Positions 1 through 5,790 of a stretch of 7,626 bases of DNA are shown here, piece by piece; positions within the stretch are counted from its first letter, which is position 1, and every line of letters starts with the position of its first letter. This DNA comes from Treponema sp. (GTDB taxonomy: Bacteria; Spirochaetota; Spirochaetia; Treponematales; Treponemataceae). Under the pieces are notes generated by a model. That model ran no database searches and was not told the DNA's origin. It saw nothing but the letters and a program-made list of their open reading frames with translations. The DNA is taken from contig DMQP01000130.1 of assembly GCA_003455655.1 (NCBI GenBank), forward strand, positions 1-7,626. The letters are read 5' to 3'. The position numbers and the translations under genes are program-made.

Positions 1-174
1 TCTGATGCAGATAAAAATCAACTTGAGGCAACAGCGGTTACTCCTGGTGCAAACATAGATGTGAGCGTTTATACCGAATATCCAGAGTTTAAAGCCTACT
101 ACCTTATGGACGATGCTGACCAAAGCAGTAAAAAAGTTTTTGTTACTCAGTTTACTGCGGTTCGTAAAGACTAA
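1..174 (+). CDS. C-terminal fragment of an unidentified protein (5' end outside window)
   Basis: Reading frame 1 is open from the window edge to a TAA at 172-174 and gives 57 residues. I do not recognise the family. The fragment contains the stretch ATAVTPGANIDVSVYTEYP, then a segment with two adjacent tyrosines (AYYLMDD), and ends VTQFTAVRKD. The alternating hydrophobic and polar pattern suggests a beta-rich end domain, but this is inference. The last A of its stop codon is the first base of the next gene's ATG (TAATG), so the two genes are almost certainly cotranscribed and translationally coupled. In Bacillus the TrmR-type methyltransferase follows mltG; I looked for an MltG-like C-terminus here and did not find a convincing one. 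Codon use looks like that of the neighbours. Confidence 0.75.
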   Translation, partial: SDADKNQLEATAVTPGANIDVSVYTEYPEFKAYYLMDDADQSSKKVFVTQFTAVRKD

Positions 175-764
175 TGACAGAACAAGTTTTACAGTTAATG
201 CGCCTCTATGCAAAACAATACAATGTTCCTGTTTTGTTTGACGAAACGAGCGAATTTATTTGTTCATACATAAAAGAGCATGATGTAAAATCAGTTTTGG
301 AAATAGGAACTGCAATTGCTTTTTCAACTATTCAGTTTGCTTGTGCAAAAGAAGATGTTCATGTTACTTCAATTGAAATAGATGTCAACCGTTACTGCAC
401 GGCACAAAAGAATGTGTTTATGGCTGGCCTTGCAGACCGCATTACCTTGCTTCACGATAACGCTCTTACTTGCGATTTGAAAAACCAAAAGTTCGATTTA
501 ATTTTTATAGATGCTGCAAAATCACAGTATCTTCATTTTTTTGAACGATACAAAGACAACTTGAATGAAGGTGGTGTTATTGTAAGCGACAATCTTTTTT
601 TTCATGGAATGGTTGAAGACTTAAGTCTTACGCATAATTACAGTACTAAAAAGCTTGTAAAAAAAATCAGAAAGTATGTTTTGTTTTTGAAATCGAATAC
701 AGAATTTGATACAGAATTTTTTAACTGCGGAGACGGTATTTCAGTAAGCCGCCGCCACAGTTAG
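174..764 (+). CDS. Class I SAM-dependent O-methyltransferase, TrmR/YrrM-like (COG4122)
   Basis: This is a 196-residue cytoplasmic methyltransferase that transfers a methyl group from S-adenosylmethionine to a hydroxyl. The sequence shows the SAM-binding motif I VLEIGTAIAFST (about residues 41-52), an acidic ribose-binding SIEID (about 66-70), and the metal-site motifs FIDAAKSQY (about 111-119) and GGVIVSDNLFFHG (about 133-145), where the Asp and Asp-Asn pairs bind the divalent cation. The length is close to that of small catechol-type O-methyltransferases. Of these, the DN-x3-HG pattern and the GDGISVSRR ending are most like the bacterial TrmR group, which methylates 5-hydroxyuridine-34 in tRNA. 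That substrate is an inference; a small-molecule substrate remains possible. The start ATG overlaps the upstream stop by one base and has no strong Shine-Dalgarno, so it is probably translated by coupling. It converges on metQ with 12 nt between the stops. Confidence 0.85.
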   Translation: MTEQVLQLMRLYAKQYNVPVLFDETSEFICSYIKEHDVKSVLEIGTAIAFSTIQFACAKEDVHVTSIEIDVNRYCTAQKNVFMAGLADRITLLHDNALTCDLKNQKFDLIFIDAAKSQYLHFFERYKDNLNEGGVIVSDNLFFHGMVEDLSLTHNYSTKKLVKKIRKYVLFLKSNTEFDTEFFNCGDGISVSRRHS

Positions 765-774
765 ATTTGTTTTT
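722..774 (+). terminator. Possible intrinsic terminator of the methyltransferase gene, overlapping its 3' end
   Basis: TAACTG at 722-727 pairs exactly with CAGTTA at 758-763. CGG at 728-730 can pair with CCG at 752-754, leaving a 3-nt bulge (755-757) and a loop of about 21 nt. The stem ends on the stop codon and is followed by a T-rich run, TTTGTTTTT (766-774). The stem is imperfect and the loop large, so the call is weak. On the opposite strand the stem is followed by A residues, so it would not serve metQ. Confidence 0.3.
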
Positions 775-776
775 AA

Positions 777-1571
777 TTAGAATACGGTTACAACGTCTCC
801 GTTAGGATATGTTGCTTTTACCCAGTCTGCTACTTTCTTGCTCTGAAGAGCTTTTACCAGTGCTACAATCTGAGGATTTGATTCGTTTCCTTTCTTAACT
901 GCAACAATGTTTACATAAGGTGAATCTGCACCTTCTACGAACAGACCATCTTTTGAAGCAGAAAGTCCTGCATCCAAAGCGTAGTTACCGTTAATAGCAG
1001 CAAGATCTACATCTGGAAGAGTGCGGGGCAGTGAAGCAGCTTCAATTTCGCTAAACTTCAGATTCTTTGGGTTAGAAGTAATGTCCAAAGTTGTTGCGGT
1101 AACACCAGCAGCTGGGTTAAGAGAAATAAGTCCTGCTGACTGAAGCAGAAGCAGAGCGCGTCCACCGTTAGTTGGGTCGTTAGGAATTGCAATTGTTGCA
1201 CCGTCTGCAAGCTGAGACAAAGAAGTAATTTTCTTTGAGTAGAGAGCAAAAGGTTCAATGTGAATTCCGCCAGCGCTTACCAAGTGGTATGAGCGTTCTG
1301 TGTTAAAGCTTTCCAGATAGGGCAGGTGCTGGAAGAAGTTTGCATCAATTTCGCCAGATTCAAGTGATTCGTTAGGAATAACATAATCGGTGAATTCAAT
1401 AACCTGAAGTTTAATTCCTTCTTTTGCAAGGTCATCTTTAATCAGGTTTAACATTTCTGCGTGTGGTTCGGGAGTAGCTCCAACTTTAAGAACTGCTTCT
1501 TTCTTGCTGCAACCAAAAAATGCTGTTGCTGCGACCAGTGCCAGTGCCAGTGAAATAATTGATTTTTTCAT
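777..1571 (-). CDS. metQ: Methionine ABC transporter substrate-binding lipoprotein MetQ (NlpA family)
   Basis: This is the solute-binding protein that captures methionine outside the cytoplasmic membrane and hands it to MetNI. It has 264 residues, normal for MetQ. The N-terminus is a lipoprotein signal: MKK, a hydrophobic run, then AFFGC with the lipidated Cys at residue 21. The Phe at -3 is looser than the classical lipobox but is tolerated in spirochaetes. The mature part carries NlpA/MetQ hallmarks: LKVGATPEPHAEML, EFTDYVIPNESLESGEIDANFFQH and AIPNDPTNGGRALLLLQ. The closest protein I know in character is treponemal Tp32 (TP0821), a methionine binder. I placed the start at 1571, because AAAGGAG lies 8 nt upstream and the signal peptide begins there. 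An in-frame ATG at 1604 lacks a ribosome site and would sit inside the predicted -10 element. It is the last gene of metN-metI-metQ. Confidence 0.93.
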   Translation of the reverse strand: MKKSIISLALALVAATAFFGCSKKEAVLKVGATPEPHAEMLNLIKDDLAKEGIKLQVIEFTDYVIPNESLESGEIDANFFQHLPYLESFNTERSYHLVSAGGIHIEPFALYSKKITSLSQLADGATIAIPNDPTNGGRALLLLQSAGLISLNPAAGVTATTLDITSNPKNLKFSEIEAASLPRTLPDVDLAAINGNYALDAGLSASKDGLFVEGADSPYVNIVAVKKGNESNPQIVALVKALQSKKVADWVKATYPNGDVVTVF

Positions 1572-1605
1572 ACTGTATTCTCCTTTGTTATTAGAATATG
1601 GCATA

Positions 1606-1634
1606 TATATAGCGATAATTACCTAGTATGTCAA
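1606..1634 (-). promoter_or_regulatory. Sigma70-type promoter of metQ
   Basis: Read on the minus strand there is a perfect -35 TTGACA (1629-1634), a 17-nt spacer, and a -10 TATATA (1606-1611). Transcription would begin near 1599, leaving a leader of about 28 nt with the AAAGGAG ribosome site. This gives metQ a promoter independent of metNI, which fits the need for more binding protein than transporter. The -35 lies inside the 19-bp dyad at 1621-1639. Confidence 0.65.
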
Positions 1635-1639
1635 TAGGT
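1621..1639. promoter_or_regulatory. Candidate operator: dyad ACCTA-N9-TAGGT over the metQ -35
   Basis: The 19 bp form an interrupted palindrome with 5-bp arms, ACCTA and TAGGT, and the -35 TTGACA lies between them. A 21-nt block including this site (1622-1642) recurs at 3407-3427 with a single mismatch, and a further 7 nt (AATTATC) is shared just downstream with a 1-nt offset. Position over the -35 suggests repression. The regulator is unknown; an Rrf2-family protein is one guess from the AT-rich dyad with CC/GG arms. Confidence 0.5.
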
Positions 1640-1666
1640 TTTATAAAAAATTTTTCACTTTCTTTT

Positions 1667-2320
1667 TTATCGCTTTTTGAGCATTTGATTTACTATGAGC
1701 GTTCCCACTAACTGTATGAGTTCTACCATAACTAAAAGAACTATAACAGAAGCAATCATAATGTCTGTGCGGAATCGCTGGTAACCGTAACGAATTGCAA
1801 GGTCGCCCAAACCGCCGCCACCAATTGCTCCCGCCATTGCAGAGTAGCCAATCAAGTTGATAATAGTAAGCGTAATGCCTGAAACCAAAGAAGGTAAGGC
1901 TTCAGGAATAAGAACTTTAAGAATAATCTGCATATTAGTTGAACCCATAGCGCGGGCTGCTTGTATAACACCCTGGTCTACTTCGGTAAGAGATGTTTCT
2001 ATAATGCGTGCTACAAAGGGAGCAGCTGCAATTGAAAGGGGAACAATCGTTGCTTTTGTTCCAATAGCAGTGTGCAAAATAAGACGAGAAAGCGGAAAAA
2101 GTAAAATCATCAGAATTAAAAAAGGAAATGAACGAAGTGCGTTTACAATTCTGCTTAAAACCTGATACAGTGCGGGCTTTGGATTTATTCCTGCAGGGCT
2201 TGTAACATAGAGCCAGACTCCCAAAGGAAATCCTAACAAAAGTGAAAAGAGTGTTGAAAAGAAAACCATGACTAATGTTTGTCCGGTTGAAGTTCCTACC
2301 AAAGTTACCATCTGATTCAT
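1667..2320 (-). CDS. metI: Methionine ABC transporter permease MetI
   Basis: This is the membrane channel subunit of the methionine importer; two copies would pair with two MetN ATPases. It has 217 residues, the usual length for MetI. About five hydrophobic segments are visible (roughly 15-38, 55-80, 86-105, 145-170 and 188-213). The cytoplasmic EAA loop that docks on the ATPase is clear: IQAARAMGSTNMQIILKVLI then PEALPSLVSG (about 119-148). It is followed by the family-typical AMAGAIGGGGLGDLAIRYGY. The start ATG overlaps the metN stop as ATGA (2317-2320) and has its own GGAGGA site 6 nt upstream, so expression is coupled to metN. No GC-rich terminator lies between metI and metQ, so readthrough into metQ is likely alongside the metQ promoter. 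Confidence 0.95.
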   Translation of the reverse strand: MNQMVTLVGTSTGQTLVMVFFSTLFSLLLGFPLGVWLYVTSPAGINPKPALYQVLSRIVNALRSFPFLILMILLFPLSRLILHTAIGTKATIVPLSIAAAPFVARIIETSLTEVDQGVIQAARAMGSTNMQIILKVLIPEALPSLVSGITLTIINLIGYSAMAGAIGGGGLGDLAIRYGYQRFRTDIMIASVIVLLVMVELIQLVGTLIVNQMLKKR

Positions 2321-3321
2321 TTTGATTCCTCCACAATAATTCCAGACGAGCGCAAATAGTCAAGCGCTTTTTTTACTTCGTCACTGTCGCCGGTAATGTC
2401 TGTAATGAGTGTTCCTACATCATTGTCTTGTACATGCTGAACTCCACCTGCCCGAATGTTGAATTCAACATTGAACTGTTTTGCAAGACGACTTAATACT
2501 GGTTCTCCTGTATCTTTTCCTATGAAGCGTAATGTGTATTTGCCTGCATCAGACCAGCGTAAGAGAGTAGTTGGTTCTTGAACTGCAATGTGAGAAAGAA
2601 AATCTTTTGTTACTGAAGATTTGGGGTTAGTAAAAATTTCTTCGACTGAACCTTCTTCAACAACCATACCTGATTCTATAACAGCAACTTCTTTACATGC
2701 GTCACGAACTACTTCCATTTGGTGAGTAATCATAACAACGGTAAGATTCATCTTTTTTTGAAGATTGCGTATAAGGTCAAGAATTGCATGTGTTGTTTGC
2801 GGATCAAGTGCACTTGTTGCTTCGTCGCAGAACAAAATGTCTGGATTAGTTGCAAGTGCTCGGGCTATAGCGACACGCTGTTTTTGTCCACCAGAAAGTG
2901 TGCTTATGGGAGCATCGCCTCTGCCTTCAAGTCCGACTAACGAAAGCATTTCGGTAACACGTTCATTTATTTTGTCCCGTGGCCAACCGTTTATTTCAAG
3001 CGGGTAAGCAATGTTTTTTGCAGCGGTTCTTGAAGAAAGCAAATTGAAGTTTTGAAAAATCATGCCAATTTTTCGGCGTTGAAGAATGAGTTCTTTTTGG
3101 TTTAAGTTGTCGACTCTTTTGTCTCCATAAAAAACTTGGCCTTCGTCTGGATTTTCAAGCAAACTTATAAGACGAACGAGTGTAGATTTTCCTGCACCAC
3201 TTTTACCGATAATGCCAAAAATAGTATTGTCTGGAATAGTCAGCGAAATGTCTTTGACCGCGGTAATAATTCCGTCTTGTGCTGGATACTGTTTCTTGAG
3301 GTTTTTTAGCGTGAGTTGCAT
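2317..3321 (-). CDS. metN: Methionine ABC transporter ATP-binding protein MetN (with NIL domain)
   Basis: This is the ATPase that powers methionine import through MetI. It has 334 residues, normal for MetN. Motifs in order are Walker A GKSGAGKS (about 39-46), Q-loop FQNFNLL (Gln about 90), ABC signature LSGGQ (about 142-146), Walker B ILFCDEATSALD (catalytic Glu about 167) and H-loop ITHQ (His about 200). Residues from about 262 to 330 form the C-terminal NIL domain (YTLRFIGKD ... GTLITDITGD ... LRSSGIIVEE), which in this family binds methionine and shuts the transporter down when the cytoplasm is replete. Two ATGs stand in tandem at 3324 and 3321. I chose 3321, because the GGAGG site leaves 4 nt before it and only 1 nt before the first. 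It leads the metN-metI-metQ transcript. Confidence 0.95.
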   Translation of the reverse strand: MQLTLKNLKKQYPAQDGIITAVKDISLTIPDNTIFGIIGKSGAGKSTLVRLISLLENPDEGQVFYGDKRVDNLNQKELILQRRKIGMIFQNFNLLSSRTAAKNIAYPLEINGWPRDKINERVTEMLSLVGLEGRGDAPISTLSGGQKQRVAIARALATNPDILFCDEATSALDPQTTHAILDLIRNLQKKMNLTVVMITHQMEVVRDACKEVAVIESGMVVEEGSVEEIFTNPKSSVTKDFLSHIAVQEPTTLLRWSDAGKYTLRFIGKDTGEPVLSRLAKQFNVEFNIRAGGVQHVQDNDVGTLITDITGDSDEVKKALDYLRSSGIIVEESK

Positions 3322-3353
3322 CATTCCTCCAGGATGCTAATTTTGTTGAAACG

Positions 3354-3382
3354 ATTATAGTGAAATAAAAAGGTGAACGCAA
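3354..3382 (-). promoter_or_regulatory. Sigma70-type promoter of metNI
   Basis: On the minus strand, -35 TTGCGT (3377-3382), a 17-nt spacer and a perfect -10 TATAAT (3354-3359) stand upstream of metN. Transcription would start near 3347, leaving about 25 nt before the start codon. That is too short for a SAM or methionine riboswitch, so regulation is more likely by a DNA-binding protein and by the NIL domain. Confidence 0.65.
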
Positions 3383-3406
3383 TAAAAAAAATTATAAAAA
3401 AAAATA

Positions 3407-3443
3407 AAAACCTATTGACTTACTAGGAATTATCTCTTACACA
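3407..3443 (+). promoter_or_regulatory. Second copy of the metQ dyad/promoter motif, pointing toward rubrerythrin
   Basis: ACCTATTGACTTACTAGG begins at 3410 and matches the metQ site in all but one base over 21 nt. Read on the plus strand it gives -35 TTGACT (3415-3420), a 17-nt spacer and a poor -10 TACACA (3438-3443). It faces rubrerythrin, not metN. The site also lies about 28 bp upstream of the metN -35, so as a near-symmetric dyad it could act on either side. The repeat is seen directly; its function is inferred. Confidence 0.5.
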
Positions 3444-3481
3444 ATGAGCAAGAATAAAACTTAAAAATGTTGCTCATTGTG
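3440..3481. repeat. Perfect 12-bp inverted repeat with 18-nt spacer
   Basis: CACAATGAGCAA (3440-3451) is the exact reverse complement of TTGCTCATTGTG (3470-3481). The spacer is AT-rich. Neither side is followed by a T run, so it does not look like an intrinsic terminator in either direction. It starts within the weak -10 of the plus-strand promoter copy. It could be a regulator site, a cruciform, or an RNA hairpin in a long rubrerythrin leader. Confidence 0.75.
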
Positions 3482-3549
3482 AAATTCATAAATGTATTAG
3501 CAGCGAAGAAGACCGTGTGCCCGATACTGTAGTAAGTTTTTTTCTTCTG

Positions 3550-3558
3550 TGTTACAAT
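3550..3558 (+). promoter_or_regulatory. Extended -10 promoter of rubrerythrin
   Basis: TGTTACAAT at 3550-3558 fits the extended -10 form TGn followed by TATAAT with one mismatch (TACAAT at 3553-3558). No good -35 is present at 16-18 nt, which is common when the extended element is used. Transcription would begin near 3565, giving a leader of under 30 nt. Confidence 0.45.
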
Positions 3559-3561
3559 GCC

Positions 3562-3583
3562 CTTAAGCAATAATTTGCTCAAG
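3562..3583 (+). promoter_or_regulatory. Leader hairpin overlapping the rubrerythrin ribosome site
   Basis: CTTAAGCAA (3562-3570) pairs with TTGCTCAAG (3575-3583) across a TAAT loop, with one A-C mismatch. The 3' arm includes the first three bases of AAGGAG (3581-3586), the Shine-Dalgarno for the start at 3593. The hairpin could therefore damp translation. If transcription starts near 3565, the outer base pairs would be lost. Confidence 0.35.
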
Positions 3584-3592
3584 GAGTCGAAA

Positions 3593-4129
3593 ATGGAATT
3601 AAAAGGTTCAAAGACAGAACAAAATCTCTTGGCTGCATTTGCAGGTGAGTCTCAGGCTAGAAATAAGTATACCTTTTTTGCTTCAAAAGCTAAGAAAGAC
3701 GGCTATGTTCAGATTGCAAACATTTTTGAAGAAACTGCCCGTAACGAAAAAGAGCATGCAGAAATTTGGTACAAGCTGCTCAATGGTGGTGTAGGAACAA
3801 CTGCACAAAACTTAAAGGATGCCGCAGAAGGTGAAAATCATGAATGGACCGAAATGTATCCTGAGTTTGCAAAAGTAGCACGCGAAGAAGGTTTTGAAAA
3901 AATTGCAAAACTTTTTGAAGGTGTAGCTGCAATCGAAAAAGAACATGAAGAGCGTTATAAAAAACTGCTTGCAAATGTAGAAGGCGACCTTGTCTTCTCG
4001 AAAGATGGAGATGTTATTTGGCAGTGCTCTAACTGTGGTCATATTTGTGTTGGTAAAAAAGCTCCCGATGTATGTCCCGTTTGTAATCATCCTCAGAGTT
4101 ACTTCCAAGTTAAACCCGAAAACTTCTAG
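3593..4129 (+). CDS. rbr: Rubrerythrin (diiron peroxidase with C-terminal rubredoxin domain)
   Basis: This cytoplasmic protein reduces hydrogen peroxide to water using electrons passed through rubredoxin-type iron, a main peroxide defence in anaerobes. It has 178 residues. The N-terminal ferritin-like four-helix part carries the diiron ligands: Glu19 in [10 protein letters not shown], Glu52-x2-His55 in RNEKEHAE, Glu81-x2-Glu84 in GENHEWTE and Glu115-x2-His118 in IEKEHEERY. The C-terminal rubredoxin-like site is Cys145-x2-Cys148 and Cys161-x2-Cys164 (CSNCG ... CPVCNHP), and an extra Cys lies at 152. All expected ligands are present. I placed the start at 3593, where AAGGAG lies 6 nt upstream. 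An in-frame ATG at 3557 overlaps the predicted -10 and would add 12 atypical residues. A hydrolase gene follows after 15 nt and probably shares the transcript. Confidence 0.95.
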   Translation: MELKGSKTEQNLLAAFAGESQARNKYTFFASKAKKDGYVQIANIFEETARNEKEHAEIWYKLLNGGVGTTAQNLKDAAEGENHEWTEMYPEFAKVAREEGFEKIAKLFEGVAAIEKEHEERYKKLLANVEGDLVFSKDGDVIWQCSNCGHICVGKKAPDVCPVCNHPQSYFQVKPENF

Positions 4130-4144
4130 TCGGAGTAAGGACAA

Positions 4145-4954
4145 ATGCTTGTTACCACAATTCCGGTAAGTGTTGAAGGTCAAAAGACAGGCAGTGCAGA
4201 CTTGTGTGCTTACATTGAAGACAGACTCTTTGAAGGTGAATACAAACCTGCTGTGCTTGTTTTAGGCGGAGGAGCATACGCTCGCTATTCTCCACGAGAA
4301 GGAGAACCTGTTGCTATGATGTATGCTTCTTTGGGATTTCATGCATTTGTCCTTAAGTATTCTGTAATGCCCAACGTCTATCCTGTTGCCATGAATGAAG
4401 TAGGTCGTGCTCTTGAAATAATTCGGGAACACGCTGAAGACTGGCATGTTGACGCTGAGCATCTTTTTTTAAGTGGTTTTTCTTCTGGTGGACATCTTGC
4501 GCTTTGCTATGCGGAACACCGTGCTCTTTCTTTTCCAAAACCTGCTGGTCTTATTTTAAGTTATCCTGTTATTTCAAGTGGCGAGTTTGCACATAAGCCT
4601 AGTTTTGAACACTTACTTGGTAGTGAAGTGTTAACTGAGGAACACAAAAAGCTGCTTGATGAAGTAAGTCTTGAAAAACATGTTGACGCCAAAAAAGTTC
4701 CGCCTGTATTTTTGTGGACTACATGGACAGATCAAATTGTAACGGTAGAAAATGCGCTTATGCTTGCGCGTTCTCTCAAAGATGCTGGTGTAAATACAGA
4801 GTTACATATTTTTCGCAAAGGTCCACATTCATTAAGTCTTGCCACAAAGTATTCGAGTGCTGGTGCTCACGAAAAAAATGACACTTATGTTCAGACGTGG
4901 ACTTCTCTTTTAAAGAACTGGCTTTTTTCTATTCTTGATGAAGGAAATCTATAA
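4145..4954 (+). CDS. Alpha/beta-hydrolase, BD-FAE-like esterase, cytoplasmic
   Basis: This is a 269-residue serine hydrolase, probably a carboxylesterase or deacetylase. The family includes acetyl-xylan and feruloyl esterases, but nothing here fixes the substrate. Visible motifs are the oxyanion-hole loop VLGGGAYARYSP (about 39-50), nucleophile elbow GFSSGGHLA with Ser113, acid Asp196 in WTDQIVTVEN, and His228 in KGPHSLSLA. It has no signal peptide or membrane segment, so it should be cytoplasmic. It starts 15 nt after the rubrerythrin stop, with GGAG and AAGG just upstream, so cotranscription with rbr is likely; the metabolic link is unclear. Its last 26 nt overlap the patatin gene on the other strand. 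It resembles the exported esterase at 5791-6663 in layout and motifs, suggesting paralogy. Confidence 0.85.
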   Translation: MLVTTIPVSVEGQKTGSADLCAYIEDRLFEGEYKPAVLVLGGGAYARYSPREGEPVAMMYASLGFHAFVLKYSVMPNVYPVAMNEVGRALEIIREHAEDWHVDAEHLFLSGFSSGGHLALCYAEHRALSFPKPAGLILSYPVISSGEFAHKPSFEHLLGSEVLTEEHKKLLDEVSLEKHVDAKKVPPVFLWTTWTDQIVTVENALMLARSLKDAGVNTELHIFRKGPHSLSLATKYSSAGAHEKNDTYVQTWTSLLKNWLFSILDEGNL

Positions 4955-5780
4955 CTGCATTAAGTGACGCTTCTGCTTGTTCAACACCTAAGTTGTAAAC
5001 GCGCTGTAGTTCATTTGCATTACGTGGCAGCGGATTTGTGTGTAAACTTTCTTTTGGTCGAATAACAAGAATCTTTCCTTCTTTTTCCTTTTGAACAACA
5101 TATTCAGTTTGATGGTTATACATGATGTGTCTTTGAGCTAGTGCTTCAATCATGTTAGGATATTCTTTCATGCGTAACTTTACCAGTGGCAGAAAACGGT
5201 TGGGCTTTTTACGATATGTGTTTGGCTGAGTAAGAATAACAACAATGCGGTCGTATCCTAACTGTTCAAAGTATTCAAGTGGAATTGAATCTGCCATTCC
5301 TCCATCAAGCATTTTATATCCACCAACTTCAACAACATTTGAAACTAAAGGCATAGAAGCAGAAGCTCTAAACCACTGATAGTCATCTCCATTGCCTGTA
5401 GTGCATTTGTGGTACACTGCTTTACCTGTAAGAACATCTGTTGCAACGCACCAAAACTCCATGGGGTTAGCTCTAAAGGTTTCTACATCAAATGGATCTA
5501 AAATGTCGGGAAGCTGACGGTAGCAAAAATCTGCATTAAAAATATCACCTGTTTTAAAAAACGAAGAGGGACTACAGTAGCGTTTGTCTTTGCAAAAGCG
5601 TTTGTTGTATCGTAAGGCTCTGCCAATTTGTTTTGACTTAAAGTTACATCCAAAAGCAGCTCCAGCAGAAACACCAATAGCTCCGTCAAAGCTAATGTTG
5701 TTTTTCAAAAAAGTGTCAATGACACCACAGGTAAACATACCGCGCATTGCTCCGCCTTCCATAACTAAACCTGTTTTCAT
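4929..5780 (-). CDS. Patatin-like phospholipase, YjjU-type (COG4667)
   Basis: This is a 283-residue acyl hydrolase with a Ser-Asp dyad, expected to cleave acyl esters of lipids. The oxyanion-hole loop EGGAMRGMF is at 8-16, the nucleophile elbow GVSAGA puts the serine at residue 38, and the catalytic Asp is in LDGGMADSIP (Asp159). The arrangement, the CVATDVLTG segment and the C-terminal region match the cytoplasmic YjjU-like patatins of bacteria rather than secreted toxins such as ExoU. There is no signal peptide. I placed the start at 5780, where an almost ideal AAGGAGGTGA site ends close by; the in-frame ATG at 5846 would overlap the previous gene by 56 nt. It begins 10 nt after the exported esterase, whose stop codon touches the ribosome site, so it is the last gene of that operon. 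The 3' end overlaps the convergent hydrolase gene. Confidence 0.9.
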   Translation of the reverse strand: MKTGLVMEGGAMRGMFTCGVIDTFLKNNISFDGAIGVSAGAAFGCNFKSKQIGRALRYNKRFCKDKRYCSPSSFFKTGDIFNADFCYRQLPDILDPFDVETFRANPMEFWCVATDVLTGKAVYHKCTTGNGDDYQWFRASASMPLVSNVVEVGGYKMLDGGMADSIPLEYFEQLGYDRIVVILTQPNTYRKKPNRFLPLVKLRMKEYPNMIEALAQRHIMYNHQTEYVVQKEKEGKILVIRPKESLHTNPLPRNANELQRVYNLGVEQAEASLNAVIDFLHQE

Positions 5781-5790
5781 TGTCACCTCC

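Noticed and set aside
1..174. C-terminus of MltG, by analogy with the Bacillus mltG-trmR neighbourhood.
   Set aside because: The fragment lacks the expected end motifs of MltG; only a vague aromatic/acidic resemblance exists.
1640..1668. A/T-rich run between metI and metQ as a terminator.
   Set aside because: The only self-complementarity is A against T with no GC stem, so it is unlikely to terminate transcription.
1857..2165. A 102-codon plus-strand frame opposite metI.
   Set aside because: It lies wholly antisense to a clear permease gene, has no ribosome site and has basic, low-complexity composition typical of a shadow frame.
3322..3360. SAM or methionine riboswitch ahead of metN.
   Set aside because: The predicted transcription start leaves only about 25 nt before the start codon, and no aptamer-like helices are present.
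3444..3464. A 6-codon frame (ATG to TAA) inside the inverted repeat that might be a leader peptide.
   Set aside because: There is no Shine-Dalgarno, no Met or Cys codon run and no downstream attenuator structure.
3467..3532. A 21-residue hydrophobic reading frame (+) between the inverted repeat and the rubrerythrin promoter.
   Set aside because: It has no ribosome site, its start lies at the edge of the inverted repeat, and nothing supports translation. It is probably chance.
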